A stretch of 64,000 nucleotides of DNA from JACCYJ01 sp038198775 (GCA_038198775.1 JBBPZV010000044.1:124001-188000), one strand, 5' to 3'; positions 17,849 through 27,860 are shown, numbered from the stretch's first letter. The notes: generated by a model from the sequence alone, not told the origin. Translations and numbers: made by a program.

Positions 17849-19714
17849 GTGAGCAAGCAGGTCAAGCAGCTCGACCGCGTGATCATCCGCTTCGCTGGCG
17901 ACTCCGGCGACGGCATGCAGCTCACCGGTGACCGGTTCACCGCCGAGACCGCCGCGTTCGGCAACGACCTGTCGACGCTGCCCAGCTTCCCCGCCGAGAT
18001 CCGGGCGCCGGCCGGCACCGTGCATGGCGTCTCCAGCTTCCAGCTGCACTTCGCCGACCACGACATCCTCACCCCGGGGGACTCCCCCGACGTGCTGGTG
18101 GCGATGAACCCGGCGGCGCTGCGCGCCAACCTCGCCGACCTGCGGCCGGGCGCGACCGTCATCGTCGACTCCCACGACTTCACCTCCCGCAACCTCGCCC
18201 GCGCCGGTTACCCCGCCAACCCGCTCGACGACGACACACTGCAGCAGTACCAGGTGCATTCGGTCGATCTCACCGCCCTCACCGTCGAGGCCGTCAAGGA
18301 GTTCGGGCTGTCTCGCAAGGACGCGTCGCGGGCGAAGAACATGTTCGCGCTCGGCCTGCTGTCTTGGATGTACGGCCGGCCGACCGAACCGACCGTGGAG
18401 TTCCTGCAGACTCGCTTCGCGGCCAAGACCGAGCTGCGCGACGCCAACATCACCGCGTTCCGCACCGGGTGGAACTTCGGCGAGACCACCGAGGCGTTCG
18501 CGGTCTCGTACCAGATCAAACCGGCCCCGATGACCCCCGGCCGCTACCGCAACATCACCGGCAACCTCGCGCTGGCGTACGGGATCATCGCCGCCGGGCG
18601 GCAGTCCGGGCTGCCGGTGTTCCTCGGCTCCTATCCGATCACTCCAGCCTCCGACATCCTGCACGAGCTGTCCAAGCACAAGCGCTTCGGCGTCACCACC
18701 TTCCAGGCCGAGGACGAGATCGCCGGCGTGGGCGCGGCGCTGGGCGCGGCGTTCGGTGGCGCGCTTGGCGTCACCACGACGTCCGGGCCGGGGCTCGCCC
18801 TCAAGGGCGAGACGATCGGGCTCGCGGTGATGCTGGAGCTGCCGCTGCTGGTGTGCGACATCCAGCGTGGCGGCCCGTCCACCGGGCTGCCGACGAAGAC
18901 CGAGCAGGCGGACCTGCTGCAGGCGATGTTCGGGCGCAACGGTGAGGCGCCGGTCCCGATCGTCGCGCCTCGCTCACCGGCCGACTGCTTCGACACGGTC
19001 CTGGAGGCGGTCCGGATCGCGGTGACCTACCGCACCCCGGTGCTGTTGCTCTCCGACGGCTACCTCGCCAACGGGTCGGAGCCGTGGCGGCTGCCCGCGG
19101 TCGAGGACCTGCCGAGGATCGACCCCGCCTTCGCCACGCCGGAGGAGGGAGGCGAACCCTTCCAGCCCTACCGGCGGGACGCCGAGACCCTGGCTCGCCC
19201 GTGGGCGATACCTGGTACGGCCGGTCTCGAGCACCGCATCGGCGGGCTGGAGAAGGCCGACCGGACCGGCGAGATCTCCTACGATCCCGCCAACCACGAC
19301 CTGATGGTGCGCACCCGGCAGGCCAAGATCGACGGCATCGCCAAGGGGCTGCCACCGCTGGAGCTGGACGACCCCGCCGGCGAGGCCCGCGTCCTCGTGC
19401 TCGGTTGGGGCTCGACGTACGGCCCCATCGGTGCCGGTGTCCGGCGGGCCCGGCGGGACGGGATCGCGGTGGCCCAGGCACACCTGAGGCACCTCAACCC
19501 GCTGCCCGGGGACCTCGGCTCGGTGCTGCGCCGCTACGAGCGGGTGGTGGTGCCGGAGATGAACCTGGGCCAGCTCGCGCTGCTGCTGCGGGCGAAATAC
19601 CTCGTCGACGTCGTCGGTTACTCGAAGGTGCGCGGCCTGCCGTTCGGGGCCGCCGAGCTGGCCGACGTGATCGCCGGCGTGGCCGCCGAGCTGCCCACGA
19701 AGGATGCGCGATGA
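17849..19714 (+). CDS. korA: 2-oxoglutarate:ferredoxin oxidoreductase, alpha (gamma-alpha fused) subunit
   Basis: A 621-residue subunit. The N-terminal gamma-type domain carries RFAGDSGDGMQ (about 15-23). The alpha-type pyrimidine-binding domain has SYPITPASDILHEL and FQAEDEIAGVGAALGAAFGGALGVTTTSGPG. With KorB it oxidatively decarboxylates 2-oxoglutarate to succinyl-CoA, reducing ferredoxin, as an alternative to the NAD-linked dehydrogenase in many actinobacteria. GTG at 17849 is selected for the AGGAAAGG upstream. The stop overlaps korB by four bases. Confidence 0.94.
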   Translation: MSKQVKQLDRVIIRFAGDSGDGMQLTGDRFTAETAAFGNDLSTLPSFPAEIRAPAGTVHGVSSFQLHFADHDILTPGDSPDVLVAMNPAALRANLADLRPGATVIVDSHDFTSRNLARAGYPANPLDDDTLQQYQVHSVDLTALTVEAVKEFGLSRKDASRAKNMFALGLLSWMYGRPTEPTVEFLQTRFAAKTELRDANITAFRTGWNFGETTEAFAVSYQIKPAPMTPGRYRNITGNLALAYGIIAAGRQSGLPVFLGSYPITPASDILHELSKHKRFGVTTFQAEDEIAGVGAALGAAFGGALGVTTTSGPGLALKGETIGLAVMLELPLLVCDIQRGGPSTGLPTKTEQADLLQAMFGRNGEAPVPIVAPRSPADCFDTVLEAVRIAVTYRTPVLLLSDGYLANGSEPWRLPAVEDLPRIDPAFATPEEGGEPFQPYRRDAETLARPWAIPGTAGLEHRIGGLEKADRTGEISYDPANHDLMVRTRQAKIDGIAKGLPPLELDDPAGEARVLVLGWGSTYGPIGAGVRRARRDGIAVAQAHLRHLNPLPGDLGSVLRRYERVVVPEMNLGQLALLLRAKYLVDVVGYSKVRGLPFGAAELADVIAGVAAELPTKDAR

Positions 19715-20784
19715 CCTCCACCGACCTTCCGGTCCCCGACCTGCGCCGCGACGGCCTGGACGACGTCCCGCACACCGACGTCGCACAGAGCCGAAAGCTG
19801 TTCGGCTCCGACCAGGAGGTCCGCTGGTGCCCCGGCTGCGGCGACTACGCCGTCCTCGCCGCCGTGCAGTCGTTCCTGCCGGAGCTCGGGCTGCGCCGGG
19901 AGAACCTCGTCTTCGTCTCGGGCATCGGCTGCTCCTCGCGCTTCCCCTACTACCTCGACACGTACGGGCTGCACTCCATCCACGGCCGCGCCCCGGCCAT
20001 CGCGACCGGGTTGGCGGTCACCCGTCCCGACCTGGCGGTCTGGGTGGTGACCGGAGACGGTGACGCGCTCAGCATCGGTGGCAACCACCTGATCCACGCG
20101 CTGCGGCGCAACGTCAACATCACGATCCTGCTGTTCAACAACCGGGTCTACGGGCTGACGAAGGGCCAGTACTCCCCGACCTCGGAGGTCGGCAAGGTCA
20201 GCAAGTCCACACCGATGGGCTCCATCGACGCGCCGTTCAACCCGGTGTCGCTGGCGCTGGGAGCCGAGGCCAGCTTCGTGGCCCGCACGCTCGACTCCGA
20301 CCGGCGGCACCTCACCGCGGTGCTGCGCGAGGCGGCCAGCCACCGCGGGTCCGCCCTGGTCGAGATCTACCAGAACTGCCCGATCTTCAACGACGGCGCC
20401 TTCGACGCGCTGAAGGGGCCGCAGCGCGACTCCGCGATCATCCCACTCGAGCACGGCCAGCCGATCCGCTTCGGACCCGACCGCGCTCACGGTGTGGCCC
20501 GCGACTCAGCCGGCCGGCTGCACGTCGTCGACGTCGACGAGTCGAACCAGGACCGGCTCGTCGTGCACGACGCGCACTGCGACGACCCGTCGTCGGCGTT
20601 CGCGCTGTCGAGGCTGACCGACGCCGGAGTGCTGCAGCGCGCCCCCATCGGGATCTTCCGCCAGGTCGAGCGCCCGACGTACGACGACCTCGCCCGCCAG
20701 CAGCTGTCGACCGCTGCCAGGACCAGCGGCGAGGGCGATCTGGCGACCCTGCTCGCCGGCCGGGACGCCTGGACGGTGGGGTGA
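19711..20784 (+). CDS. korB: 2-oxoglutarate:ferredoxin oxidoreductase, beta subunit
   Basis: A 357-residue TPP- and 4Fe-4S-binding subunit. Likely cluster ligands are C40 and C43 (WCPGCGDY), C74 (GIGCSSRFPYY) and C223 (QNCPIFND). The TPP/Mg motif is GDGDALSIGGNH ... LFNNRVYG (about 115-148). It forms the catalytic heterodimer with KorA and reduces ferredoxin. Start ATG at 19711 overlaps the korA stop. Its own stop overlaps the transporter gene that follows. Confidence 0.95.
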   Translation: MTSTDLPVPDLRRDGLDDVPHTDVAQSRKLFGSDQEVRWCPGCGDYAVLAAVQSFLPELGLRRENLVFVSGIGCSSRFPYYLDTYGLHSIHGRAPAIATGLAVTRPDLAVWVVTGDGDALSIGGNHLIHALRRNVNITILLFNNRVYGLTKGQYSPTSEVGKVSKSTPMGSIDAPFNPVSLALGAEASFVARTLDSDRRHLTAVLREAASHRGSALVEIYQNCPIFNDGAFDALKGPQRDSAIIPLEHGQPIRFGPDRAHGVARDSAGRLHVVDVDESNQDRLVVHDAHCDDPSSAFALSRLTDAGVLQRAPIGIFRQVERPTYDDLARQQLSTAARTSGEGDLATLLAGRDAWTVG

Positions 20785-21704
20785 GCGAACAGCGCCGAGG
20801 CTTCTGGTTCGGTTTCGCCGCCTATGTGGTCTGGGGTGGTTTCCCGCTCTACTGGCCGCTGCTGAAGCCGGCGGGGGCGCTGGAGATCCTGGCTCACCGG
20901 ATCGTGTGGTCACTGCTGTTCGTCGGTCTGCTCATCGTCGCCCTGCACCGGATCGGGCAGCTGCGTGCGGTGCTGAGGGATCCCCACCGGCTGCGCTTCA
21001 TCGGCGTCGGGGCGGTGTTCATCGCGGTCAACTGGGGTTGCTACATCTACGGCGTCAACTCTGACCGGGTCGTGGAGACCTCGCTTGGCTACTTCATCAA
21101 CCCGCTGGTGTTGGTGCTCATGGGCGTGCTGCTGCTCGGTGAGCACCTACGGCCGGTGCAGTGGTTGGCCATCGGTATCGCCGGCGTGGCAGTCGTCGAG
21201 CTGACCTGGGACTACGGCCGGCTGCCGTGGATCGCGCTGGTGCTGGCGTTCTCGTTCGGGACCTACGGGCTGATGAAGAAGAAGGCCGCCGTCGGAACCA
21301 CAGAGGGCCTGGTGATCGAGACCGCGATCTTGGCCCCGGTGGCGCTGGCTTACCTGCTGCTGCTTGACCGGGGCGGCAACGGCACCTTCGGCCACGCCGG
21401 CTGGGGGCCGGCGCTGCTGCTGGTCGGCACCGGTGCCGTCACCGCGGTGCCGCTGCTGCTCTTCGGCGCCGCCGCCACCCGGATACCGATGACGACGCTG
21501 GGCATGCTGCAGTACCTGGCTCCGATCATGCAGTTCGGGCTGGGTCTCGCGGTGTTCCACGAGGCGATGACCACCGCGCGGTGGGTGGGGTTCGGGCTGG
21601 TCTGGCTGGCGCTCGGCATGCTCACCGTCGAGTCGGTGGTGGCCCGCCGCCGCGGCGGCTCTCTCCCCATGCCCGTGTCCGAGCCCGAACCAGCCCCCGC
21701 CTGA
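20781..21704 (+). CDS. rarD: RarD-type EamA/DMT family transporter
   Basis: A 307-residue protein with about ten hydrophobic helices. The opening GFWFGFAAYVVWGGFPLYWPLLKPA and HRIVWSLLFVGLLI match RarD (chloramphenicol-sensitive protein) of the drug/metabolite transporter superfamily, and the C-terminal repeat has MTTLGMLQYLAPIMQFGLGLAVFHE. Substrate is unknown; relatives export amino acids or metabolites. GTG start shares four bases with the korB stop, so translation is coupled to korAB, which is unusual for a transporter. Confidence 0.9.
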   Translation: MSEQRRGFWFGFAAYVVWGGFPLYWPLLKPAGALEILAHRIVWSLLFVGLLIVALHRIGQLRAVLRDPHRLRFIGVGAVFIAVNWGCYIYGVNSDRVVETSLGYFINPLVLVLMGVLLLGEHLRPVQWLAIGIAGVAVVELTWDYGRLPWIALVLAFSFGTYGLMKKKAAVGTTEGLVIETAILAPVALAYLLLLDRGGNGTFGHAGWGPALLLVGTGAVTAVPLLLFGAAATRIPMTTLGMLQYLAPIMQFGLGLAVFHEAMTTARWVGFGLVWLALGMLTVESVVARRRGGSLPMPVSEPEPAPA

Positions 21705-21750
21705 GCCGTCGGCGCGGGCTGTCGCTATCCCATGTTCACCTGGGAAAGCG

Positions 21751-21784
21751 ACACTCCCAGCGGACTGCAAGCCATGGGGAGTGT
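21751..21784. terminator. Hairpin in the rarD/hepT convergent gap
   Basis: ACACTCCC (21751-21758) and GGGAGTGT (21777-21784) form a perfect 8-bp inverted repeat with an 18-base loop; a second, 5-bp repeat TCCCA/TGGGA lies just before it (21728-21745). Position between two converging genes suggests a bidirectional terminator, but no T-run follows. The rest of the 123-base gap shows nothing recognisable. Confidence 0.4.
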
Positions 21785-21827
21785 TGCCCGGCCATTGGAA
21801 GTACGCCCGGGTCGGTCGGACCGCAGC

Positions 21828-22823
21828 TCAGCCCGAGCGGGTGACGACGAGGTCGCACAACGCCGTCAATGCGTCCCGGGCGGAGATGTCGGGCAGCTCC
21901 CGCAGGTACGCCCGTGCCTCGTCGGCCCGCCGTGCCACGTACGCACGGGCCTCCGCGACGGCGGGGTGCGTACGCAGCAGAGCCAGCGTCTCCTCGTGGC
22001 GGGTGTCGTCGCTGAGGTCCGATCGCAGCAAATCGCGCAACCGCGCGTCCTGGGGGTCGTCAGACGACAGCGCCAGCAGCGCCGGCAGGGTGAGGATGCC
22101 CTCCCGCAGGTCGGTGCCCGGCGTCTTTCCGGACTGCGGAGTCTCGCTGGTGACGTCCAGGACGTCGTCGCTGAGCTGGAATGCGGCTCCGACCCGCTCC
22201 CCGAAGCCGAAAAGCGCCTCCTGCACCGGCTCGGGCGCCCCAGCCAGCTTGGCCCCGAACAACGCTGAGGTGGCGATCAGCGACCCGGTCTTGTCCGCCA
22301 CCACGGTCAGGTAGTGGCACAGCGGATCGTCGTCCGCCCCTGGTCCCAGGGTCTCGCGGATCTGCCCCTGTACGAGCCGGGAGAACGTCTGCGCCTGCAG
22401 GTGCACCGCTTCGGCACCCAGGTCGGCCACGATGTCGGAGGCCCGAGCGAACAGCCAGTCGCCGGTGAGGATCGCCACCGTGTTGTCCCACCGGGCGTTG
22501 GCGCTCAGCGCCCCGCGGCGCAGCGCGGCCTCGTCCATGACGTCGTCGTGATAGAGCGTCGCGACGTGGGTCAGCTCGACGACCAGTGCCGCCGGGACGA
22601 CACCCGGCGCCTCCGGGTCGCCGAACTCCGCCCCGAGCAGCACCAGCAGCGGGCGGAACCGCTTGCCACCGGCGTCCACCAGGTGGCGGGCAGCCTTGGT
22701 GACGAACGGCGCGTCGCTGTCGGAGGCGGCTGCCAGTCCCTTCTCGACCTCGTTCAGCCCGCGCCGCAGCCTCGTCTCCAGCTCCGGGTCGACCGGTGGG
22801 ATTCCCAACGCGCTCACCGACAT
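21828..22823 (-). CDS. hepT: Long-chain polyprenyl diphosphate synthase (heptaprenyl type)
   Basis: A 331-residue trans-prenyltransferase with the two aspartate motifs DDVMD (93-97) and DDVLD (219-223), plus GGKRFRPLLVLL near the start and LREGILTLPALLAL after the second motif. It makes the isoprenoid tail of menaquinone; chain length cannot be fixed from sequence here. Its ATG shares one base with the nuoN stop (TGATG), making it the last gene of the complex I operon and linking quinone-tail synthesis to NADH dehydrogenase expression. Confidence 0.93.
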   Translation of the reverse strand: MSVSALGIPPVDPELETRLRRGLNEVEKGLAAASDSDAPFVTKAARHLVDAGGKRFRPLLVLLGAEFGDPEAPGVVPAALVVELTHVATLYHDDVMDEAALRRGALSANARWDNTVAILTGDWLFARASDIVADLGAEAVHLQAQTFSRLVQGQIRETLGPGADDDPLCHYLTVVADKTGSLIATSALFGAKLAGAPEPVQEALFGFGERVGAAFQLSDDVLDVTSETPQSGKTPGTDLREGILTLPALLALSSDDPQDARLRDLLRSDLSDDTRHEETLALLRTHPAVAEARAYVARRADEARAYLRELPDISARDALTALCDLVVTRSG

Positions 22824-24430
22824 CAGCGTACGAAGGCACCGGCGTGCTGTGCCAGGTCGAGAACCGGGCCGGGGAGGATGCCCAGGACCGCGGTGGCCGC
22901 GACGGCCACCGCGACGACCCCCGCGGTGAGCGCGCTGGGGACCGCCACGGTCGGCCCCTCACCCACCGGGTCGGAGAAGAACATCAATACGATCACCCGG
23001 ACGTAGAAGAAGGCTGCGACGACGCTCATGATCACCGCGACCACCACCAGCGGCCACGCCCCACCCGACCAGGCGGCGCTGAACACCGACCACTTGCCGA
23101 TGAAGCCACTGGTCATCGGGATCCCGGCGAAGGCCAGCAGGAAGAACGCGAAGACCCCGGCGAGCACCGGCGACTCCCGTCCCAGCCCCGCCCAGCGTGA
23201 CAGGTGGGTTGCCTCACCCCCGGCGTCGCGGACCATCGTGACCACCGCGAACGCCCCGATCGTGGCGAAGCCGTACGCGGTCAGATAGAACAAGATGCTC
23301 TGCAACGACGTCACGCCGGTGCCGTTGCCGGAACCGGTGAACACGCCGGCGAAGCCGACGAGAAGGAAGCCGGCGTGGGCGATCGAGGAGTACGCCAGCA
23401 TCCGTTTCACGTCGGTCTGTGTCAGCGCGATCACCGAGCCGACCACCATCGTGATGATCGCCACGACCCACATCATCGGGCGCCAGTCCCACTGCGCCCC
23501 GCCGAAGCCGACGAAGAACACCCGCAGCAGGGCGCCGAAGGCGGCGATCTTGGTGCACGCCGCCATGAACCCGGTCACCGAGGTGGGAGCACCCTGGTAG
23601 ACGTCGGGGGTCCAGGAGTGGAACGGCGCGGCGCTCACCTTGAACAGCAGGCCCACGGCGATCAGCGCCATCCCGGCCAGCAGCAGGTTCTGACCGCCCA
23701 CCCGGTCGCTGACTGCCCGGTCGATGCCGGCCAGCGTGAACGAGCCGGCGTAGCCGTAGACGAGCGCGATCCCGTACAAGAAGAACGCCGAGGAGAACGC
23801 CCCGAGCAGGAAGTACTTCACCGCCGCTTCCTGGCTGATCAGGCGCCGGCGCCGAGCCAGGCCGCACAGCAGGTACAGCGGCAGGCTGAGCACCTCCAAC
23901 GCGACGAACATCGTCAGCAGGTCGCTGGCCGCCGGGAACAACATCATGCCGCCGACCGCGAACAGCGCGAGCGGGAAGATCTCGCTGTGCTCGACCCCCC
24001 GGGTGGAGGCCTCCCGCTCGGCCTCGGTGCCGGGCAGGGCGGCCGCCTGACCGGCGAAGGCGGTGACGCCGCCCTCGAGGCGGCGTTCGGCGAACAGCAG
24101 CACGCTGATGATCGACAGCACCAGCAGCACGCCCCAGATGTAGACCGTCGGACCGTCGACGGCCACCGCGCCCTCGGCGGCCACCATGCCGCGGGCGGAG
24201 ACGTTCCCGGCGGCCACCGAGAGGTTCAGGGCGACCAAGACCGTGCCGGCAAGGGCCGCGCCCAGCCCGCCGACCGCCAGCACCACCTGCACCAGGTAGC
24301 GGCGCGGGCGGGGAACCAGCGTCTCGACCAGGACACCGGCCGCGGCCGCGCCGAAGACGATCAGCAGCGGGTAGAGCACCGAGTACTCGATCGTCGGCGA
24401 GGTGAACTGAGGCTGCGCGAGGACGGTCAC
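22823..24430 (-). CDS. nuoN: NADH-quinone oxidoreductase subunit N
   Basis: A 535-residue polytopic membrane protein of the antiporter-like ND2 family, about fourteen helices. Conserved features include MFVALEVLSLPLYLLCGL (membrane Glu), LLFKVSAAPFHSWTPDVYQGAP (Lys) and DVKRMLAYSSIAHAGFLLVG. It forms part of the proton-pumping arm. Starts with GTG overlapping the nuoM stop by four bases. Confidence 0.97.
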   Translation of the reverse strand: MTVLAQPQFTSPTIEYSVLYPLLIVFGAAAAGVLVETLVPRPRRYLVQVVLAVGGLGAALAGTVLVALNLSVAAGNVSARGMVAAEGAVAVDGPTVYIWGVLLVLSIISVLLFAERRLEGGVTAFAGQAAALPGTEAEREASTRGVEHSEIFPLALFAVGGMMLFPAASDLLTMFVALEVLSLPLYLLCGLARRRRLISQEAAVKYFLLGAFSSAFFLYGIALVYGYAGSFTLAGIDRAVSDRVGGQNLLLAGMALIAVGLLFKVSAAPFHSWTPDVYQGAPTSVTGFMAACTKIAAFGALLRVFFVGFGGAQWDWRPMMWVVAIITMVVGSVIALTQTDVKRMLAYSSIAHAGFLLVGFAGVFTGSGNGTGVTSLQSILFYLTAYGFATIGAFAVVTMVRDAGGEATHLSRWAGLGRESPVLAGVFAFFLLAFAGIPMTSGFIGKWSVFSAAWSGGAWPLVVVAVIMSVVAAFFYVRVIVLMFFSDPVGEGPTVAVPSALTAGVVAVAVAATAVLGILPGPVLDLAQHAGAFVR

Positions 24431-25968
24431 GGTCCGGCCCCCCGGGGGGCCGCCGACACGGGGACGTCGGGCGGCGGGTCGCTGACACCCACCTGGTGCA
24501 GCGTGTCGCGGACGGTGGGGTTGATGACGTCGAGCAGCGGTTGGGGGAAGAACCCGAGCCCGATGATCAGCGCGGCCACCGGTGCAAGGGCCGCGACCTC
24601 ACGCACCCCGAGGTCGCGGATGCCCGCATTGTCGGCTCGCACCGGGCCGGTCATGGTGCGCTGGTACATCAAGAGAATGTAGAGCGCGGCCAGCACGATC
24701 CCGAGCGTGGCGAGCACCGCGGCCGTGACCGAGTGGGTGAACGTGCCGGCGAGCACCAAGAACTCGCTGACGAACGTGGAGAGCCCCGGCAGCGACAGAC
24801 TGGACAGCCCGGCCAGCAGCAGCAGGCCCGACAGCACCGGGGCCACCCGCTGCACACCGCCGTAGTCGGTGATGAACTTCGACCCGCGGCGGGTGATCAG
24901 GAACCCGGTGACGAGGAACAGCGCCGCCGTGGAGATGCCGTGGTTGAACATGTACAGCGTCGACCCGGCCGCCGACTGGGTGGTGAAGGCGAAGATCCCC
25001 ATCACGATGAAGCCGAAGTGCGACACCGAGGTGTACGCGATCAGCCGCCGGATGTCGTTCTGCCCGACGGCCAGCAGCGCGCCGTACAGCACGCTGAACA
25101 CCGCCAGCGCGATGATCACCGGGCTGGCCCAGCGCGACGCCTCCGGGAACAGCTGCAGGCAGAACCGGATCATGCCGAACGTGCCGATCTTGTCGAGCAC
25201 GCTCACCAGCAGCACCGACGTGCCCGGGGTGGCCTCGCTGGCCGCGTCGGGCAGCCAGGTGTGCACCGGCCACATCGGGGCTTTGACCGCGAACGCGATG
25301 AAGAAGCCGAGGAACAGCCAGCGGCCGGTGGACTCGCTCATCGGGACCTGCGACAGCTGCGAGAGCAGATAGGTGGGACCGAACGAAGAGCTTGCCGACA
25401 CCGCGTACAGCCCGACCACCGAGGCGAGCATGAGCAGCCCGCCCAGCAGCGAGTACAGCAGGAACTTGACCGCGGCGTACGAGCGCTGCGGCCCGCCGTA
25501 TCCCCCGATCAGGAAGTAGAGCGGGATCAGCGTCGCCTCGAACAGCACGTAGAACAAGAAGACGTCGGTGGCCTCGAACACCCCGAGCGCCAGGCCTTCC
25601 AGGCCCAGCATCCAGGCGAAGAACGTGTTGACGCTGTAGCGGCCGTTGTCACCGTCGTGCCAGGACGCAAGGATCACGATCGGCGTCAGCACCGCGGTCA
25701 GCAACACCAGCGTCAGCCCGATACCGTCGACGCCGAGCGCGTAGTGCGCGCCGAACGCCGCGATCCAGCTGTGCTCCTCGCGAAACTGCATGCCCGCGCC
25801 GGCGTCGTAGCCGACGGCGACAGCCAGCGCCAGCCCGAGCGTTCCCAACGAGATCGCGAGCGCGACGAGCCGAGCCGGGTTGCCGTCACGCCGCGGCAGC
25901 GCCAGCAACACCAAGGACCCGACCAGCGGGGTCGCGGCGAGCACGGTCAGCCAGGGGAAACCACTCAC
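24427..25968 (-). CDS. nuoM: NADH-quinone oxidoreductase subunit M
   Basis: A 513-residue ND4-type antiporter-like subunit. Key segments are FYVLFEATLIPLYFLIGGYGG (essential Glu), FAVKAPMWPVHTWLPDAASEATPGTSVLL (Lys and substrate-channel helix) and DIRRLIAYTSVSHFGFIVMG. The GTG at 25968 is chosen because it overlaps the nuoL stop; the frame is open further upstream only inside nuoL. Membrane arm, proton pumping. Confidence 0.97.
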   Translation of the reverse strand: MSGFPWLTVLAATPLVGSLVLLALPRRDGNPARLVALAISLGTLGLALAVAVGYDAGAGMQFREEHSWIAAFGAHYALGVDGIGLTLVLLTAVLTPIVILASWHDGDNGRYSVNTFFAWMLGLEGLALGVFEATDVFLFYVLFEATLIPLYFLIGGYGGPQRSYAAVKFLLYSLLGGLLMLASVVGLYAVSASSSFGPTYLLSQLSQVPMSESTGRWLFLGFFIAFAVKAPMWPVHTWLPDAASEATPGTSVLLVSVLDKIGTFGMIRFCLQLFPEASRWASPVIIALAVFSVLYGALLAVGQNDIRRLIAYTSVSHFGFIVMGIFAFTTQSAAGSTLYMFNHGISTAALFLVTGFLITRRGSKFITDYGGVQRVAPVLSGLLLLAGLSSLSLPGLSTFVSEFLVLAGTFTHSVTAAVLATLGIVLAALYILLMYQRTMTGPVRADNAGIRDLGVREVAALAPVAALIIGLGFFPQPLLDVINPTVRDTLHQVGVSDPPPDVPVSAAPRGAGP

Positions 25969-27860
25969 GTGAGGTTCACCGCCAGCATCGACAGCACCAA
26001 GAACAGCGCGCCGCCCAGCATCGCCAGCGCATACGAGCGCACGAACCCGGTCTGGAAGCGCCGGATCCGACCGGACGTGCCGCCGATCAGCGCCGCGATC
26101 CCGTTTACGGCGCCGTCGACGCCACGGTTGTCGAAGAAGACCAGCGAGCGGGTCAGGTACTGGCCCGGGCGCATGAACACCCCTTCGTTGAGCGAGTCCC
26201 CGTAGAGGTCGGCCCGTGCGGCCCGGGTGATAGGAGAGCCGGCCGGCGCGAGCGCTGGGACCTCGCGGGCGCCGAACAGCGCCCACGCCACCGCCACCCC
26301 GAGGACGACGGTGCCGAAGACGGCCAGCGTCAGCACCCACGGCTGCGCACCCGCCTGGTGGCCGACCTCGGCCCCCACCACCGGCTCCAGCCAGTCGACG
26401 ATCCAGTTGCCGAGCAGCAGCACCCCACCTCCGGCGCTGAGCGCCGCGAGCACGACCAGCGGGACCGTCATGACCGCCGGCGACTCGTGCGGGTGCACGT
26501 CCTCGCGCCAGCGTCGCTCACCGAAGAACGTCATAAGCATCAGCCGGGTCATGTAGAACGCGGTGATCCCGGCACCGAGCAACGCGCCGAACCCGATGAC
26601 CTGGTTGTCGTTGAACGCGGCCTCGATGATCTTGTCCTTGCTCCAGAAGCCCGCGAACCCCGGGAAGCCGATGATCGCGAGGTAGCCCATCGCGAACGTC
26701 GCGAACGTCACCGGCACCACCGCCCGCAACCCGCCGTAGTGGCGCATGTTGACGTCGTCGTCCATTGCGTGCATGACCGAGCCGGCACCCAAGAACATGT
26801 TGGCCTTGAAGAAGCCGTGGGTCAGCAGGTGGAAGATCGCGAACGCGTAGCCGGCGGGGCCGATGCCGGCGGCCAGCATCATGTAGCCGATCTGGCTCAT
26901 CGTCGAACCGGCCAGCGCCTTCTTGATGTCGTCCTTGGCGCACCCGATGATCGCGCCAACCAGCAGCGTCACCAGGCCGACGATGACCACCGCGGTGGAG
27001 GCGACCGCGGTGGTGTCGTAGACGAAGCTGGACCGCACCACCAGGTAGACGCCGGCGGTGACCATGGTGGCCGCGTGGATGAGCGCCGAGACCGGGGTCG
27101 GGCCCTCCATCGCGTCCAGCAGCCAGCTCTGCAGCGGCACCTGCGCGGACTTGCCGCAGGCGCCGAGGAGCAGCAGCAGCCCTAGGATCGTCTGCACCGT
27201 CGCCGACGCGTTGCCGATTCCCGCGGCCACACCGGCGAACGTGAACGAGTTGAACGTCGCGAACATCAACATGATCGCCAGCGCGAGGCCGACGTCGCCG
27301 ACCCGGTTGACGAGGAACGCCTTCTTGGCGGCGACTGCCGCGGAGTCCTTGTGCTGCCAGAAACCGATCAGCAGGTACGACGCCAGGCCCACGCCCTCCC
27401 AGCCGAGGAACAGCGCGAGGTAGTTGTCGGCCAGGACCAGCAGCAGCATCGCGGCCACGAACAGGTTCATGAAGCCGAAGAAGCGCCGGCGCCGCGGGTC
27501 CGCGGCCATGTAGCCGACCGAGTAGATGTGGATCAGTGAGCCGACACCGGTGATGAGCAGCACGAACAGCGCGGACAGCTGGTCGTAGAGCAGGCCCATC
27601 TCGGAGCTGAAGGGTCCGACCTGGACCCAGGTGTAGAGCTGCTGGCCGATCGAGCGGGCATCCGGCGAGTGCCCCAGCAGCTGCACGAACAGCACGACCC
27701 CGAGCCCGAAGGACGCCACCGGTGCCAGCGTTCCCAGCAGGTGCGCCCACCGGTCGGCCCGCCTCCCGGCCGTGAGCAGCACCGCGGCGCTGGCCAGCGG
27801 GATCGCGACCAGCAGCCACAGCAGCGAGAACGTGCCGTCCGCCGCGGAGAGGGAGTTCAC
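25965..27860 (-). CDS. nuoL: NADH-quinone oxidoreductase subunit L
   Basis: A 631-residue ND5-type subunit with DNYLALFLGWEGVGLASYLLIGFW (Glu), SWLLDAMEGPTPVSALIHAATMVTAGVYLV and DDIKKALAGSTMSQIGYMMLA. The C-terminus includes the long lateral helix region typical of NuoL. GTG start with GAGGAG about eight to ten bases upstream; 12 bases after nuoK. Distal proton channel of complex I. Confidence 0.97.
   Translation of the reverse strand: MNSLSAADGTFSLLWLLVAIPLASAAVLLTAGRRADRWAHLLGTLAPVASFGLGVVLFVQLLGHSPDARSIGQQLYTWVQVGPFSSEMGLLYDQLSALFVLLITGVGSLIHIYSVGYMAADPRRRRFFGFMNLFVAAMLLLVLADNYLALFLGWEGVGLASYLLIGFWQHKDSAAVAAKKAFLVNRVGDVGLALAIMLMFATFNSFTFAGVAAGIGNASATVQTILGLLLLLGACGKSAQVPLQSWLLDAMEGPTPVSALIHAATMVTAGVYLVVRSSFVYDTTAVASTAVVIVGLVTLLVGAIIGCAKDDIKKALAGSTMSQIGYMMLAAGIGPAGYAFAIFHLLTHGFFKANMFLGAGSVMHAMDDDVNMRHYGGLRAVVPVTFATFAMGYLAIIGFPGFAGFWSKDKIIEAAFNDNQVIGFGALLGAGITAFYMTRLMLMTFFGERRWREDVHPHESPAVMTVPLVVLAALSAGGGVLLLGNWIVDWLEPVVGAEVGHQAGAQPWVLTLAVFGTVVLGVAVAWALFGAREVPALAPAGSPITRAARADLYGDSLNEGVFMRPGQYLTRSLVFFDNRGVDGAVNGIAALIGGTSGRIRRFQTGFVRSYALAMLGGALFLVLSMLAVNLT

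Noticed and set aside
23204..26205. Long plus-strand open frames opposite nuoN and nuoM
   Set aside because: Composition rich in Arg, Gln, His and Glu with no domain; exact antisense of conserved membrane proteins.
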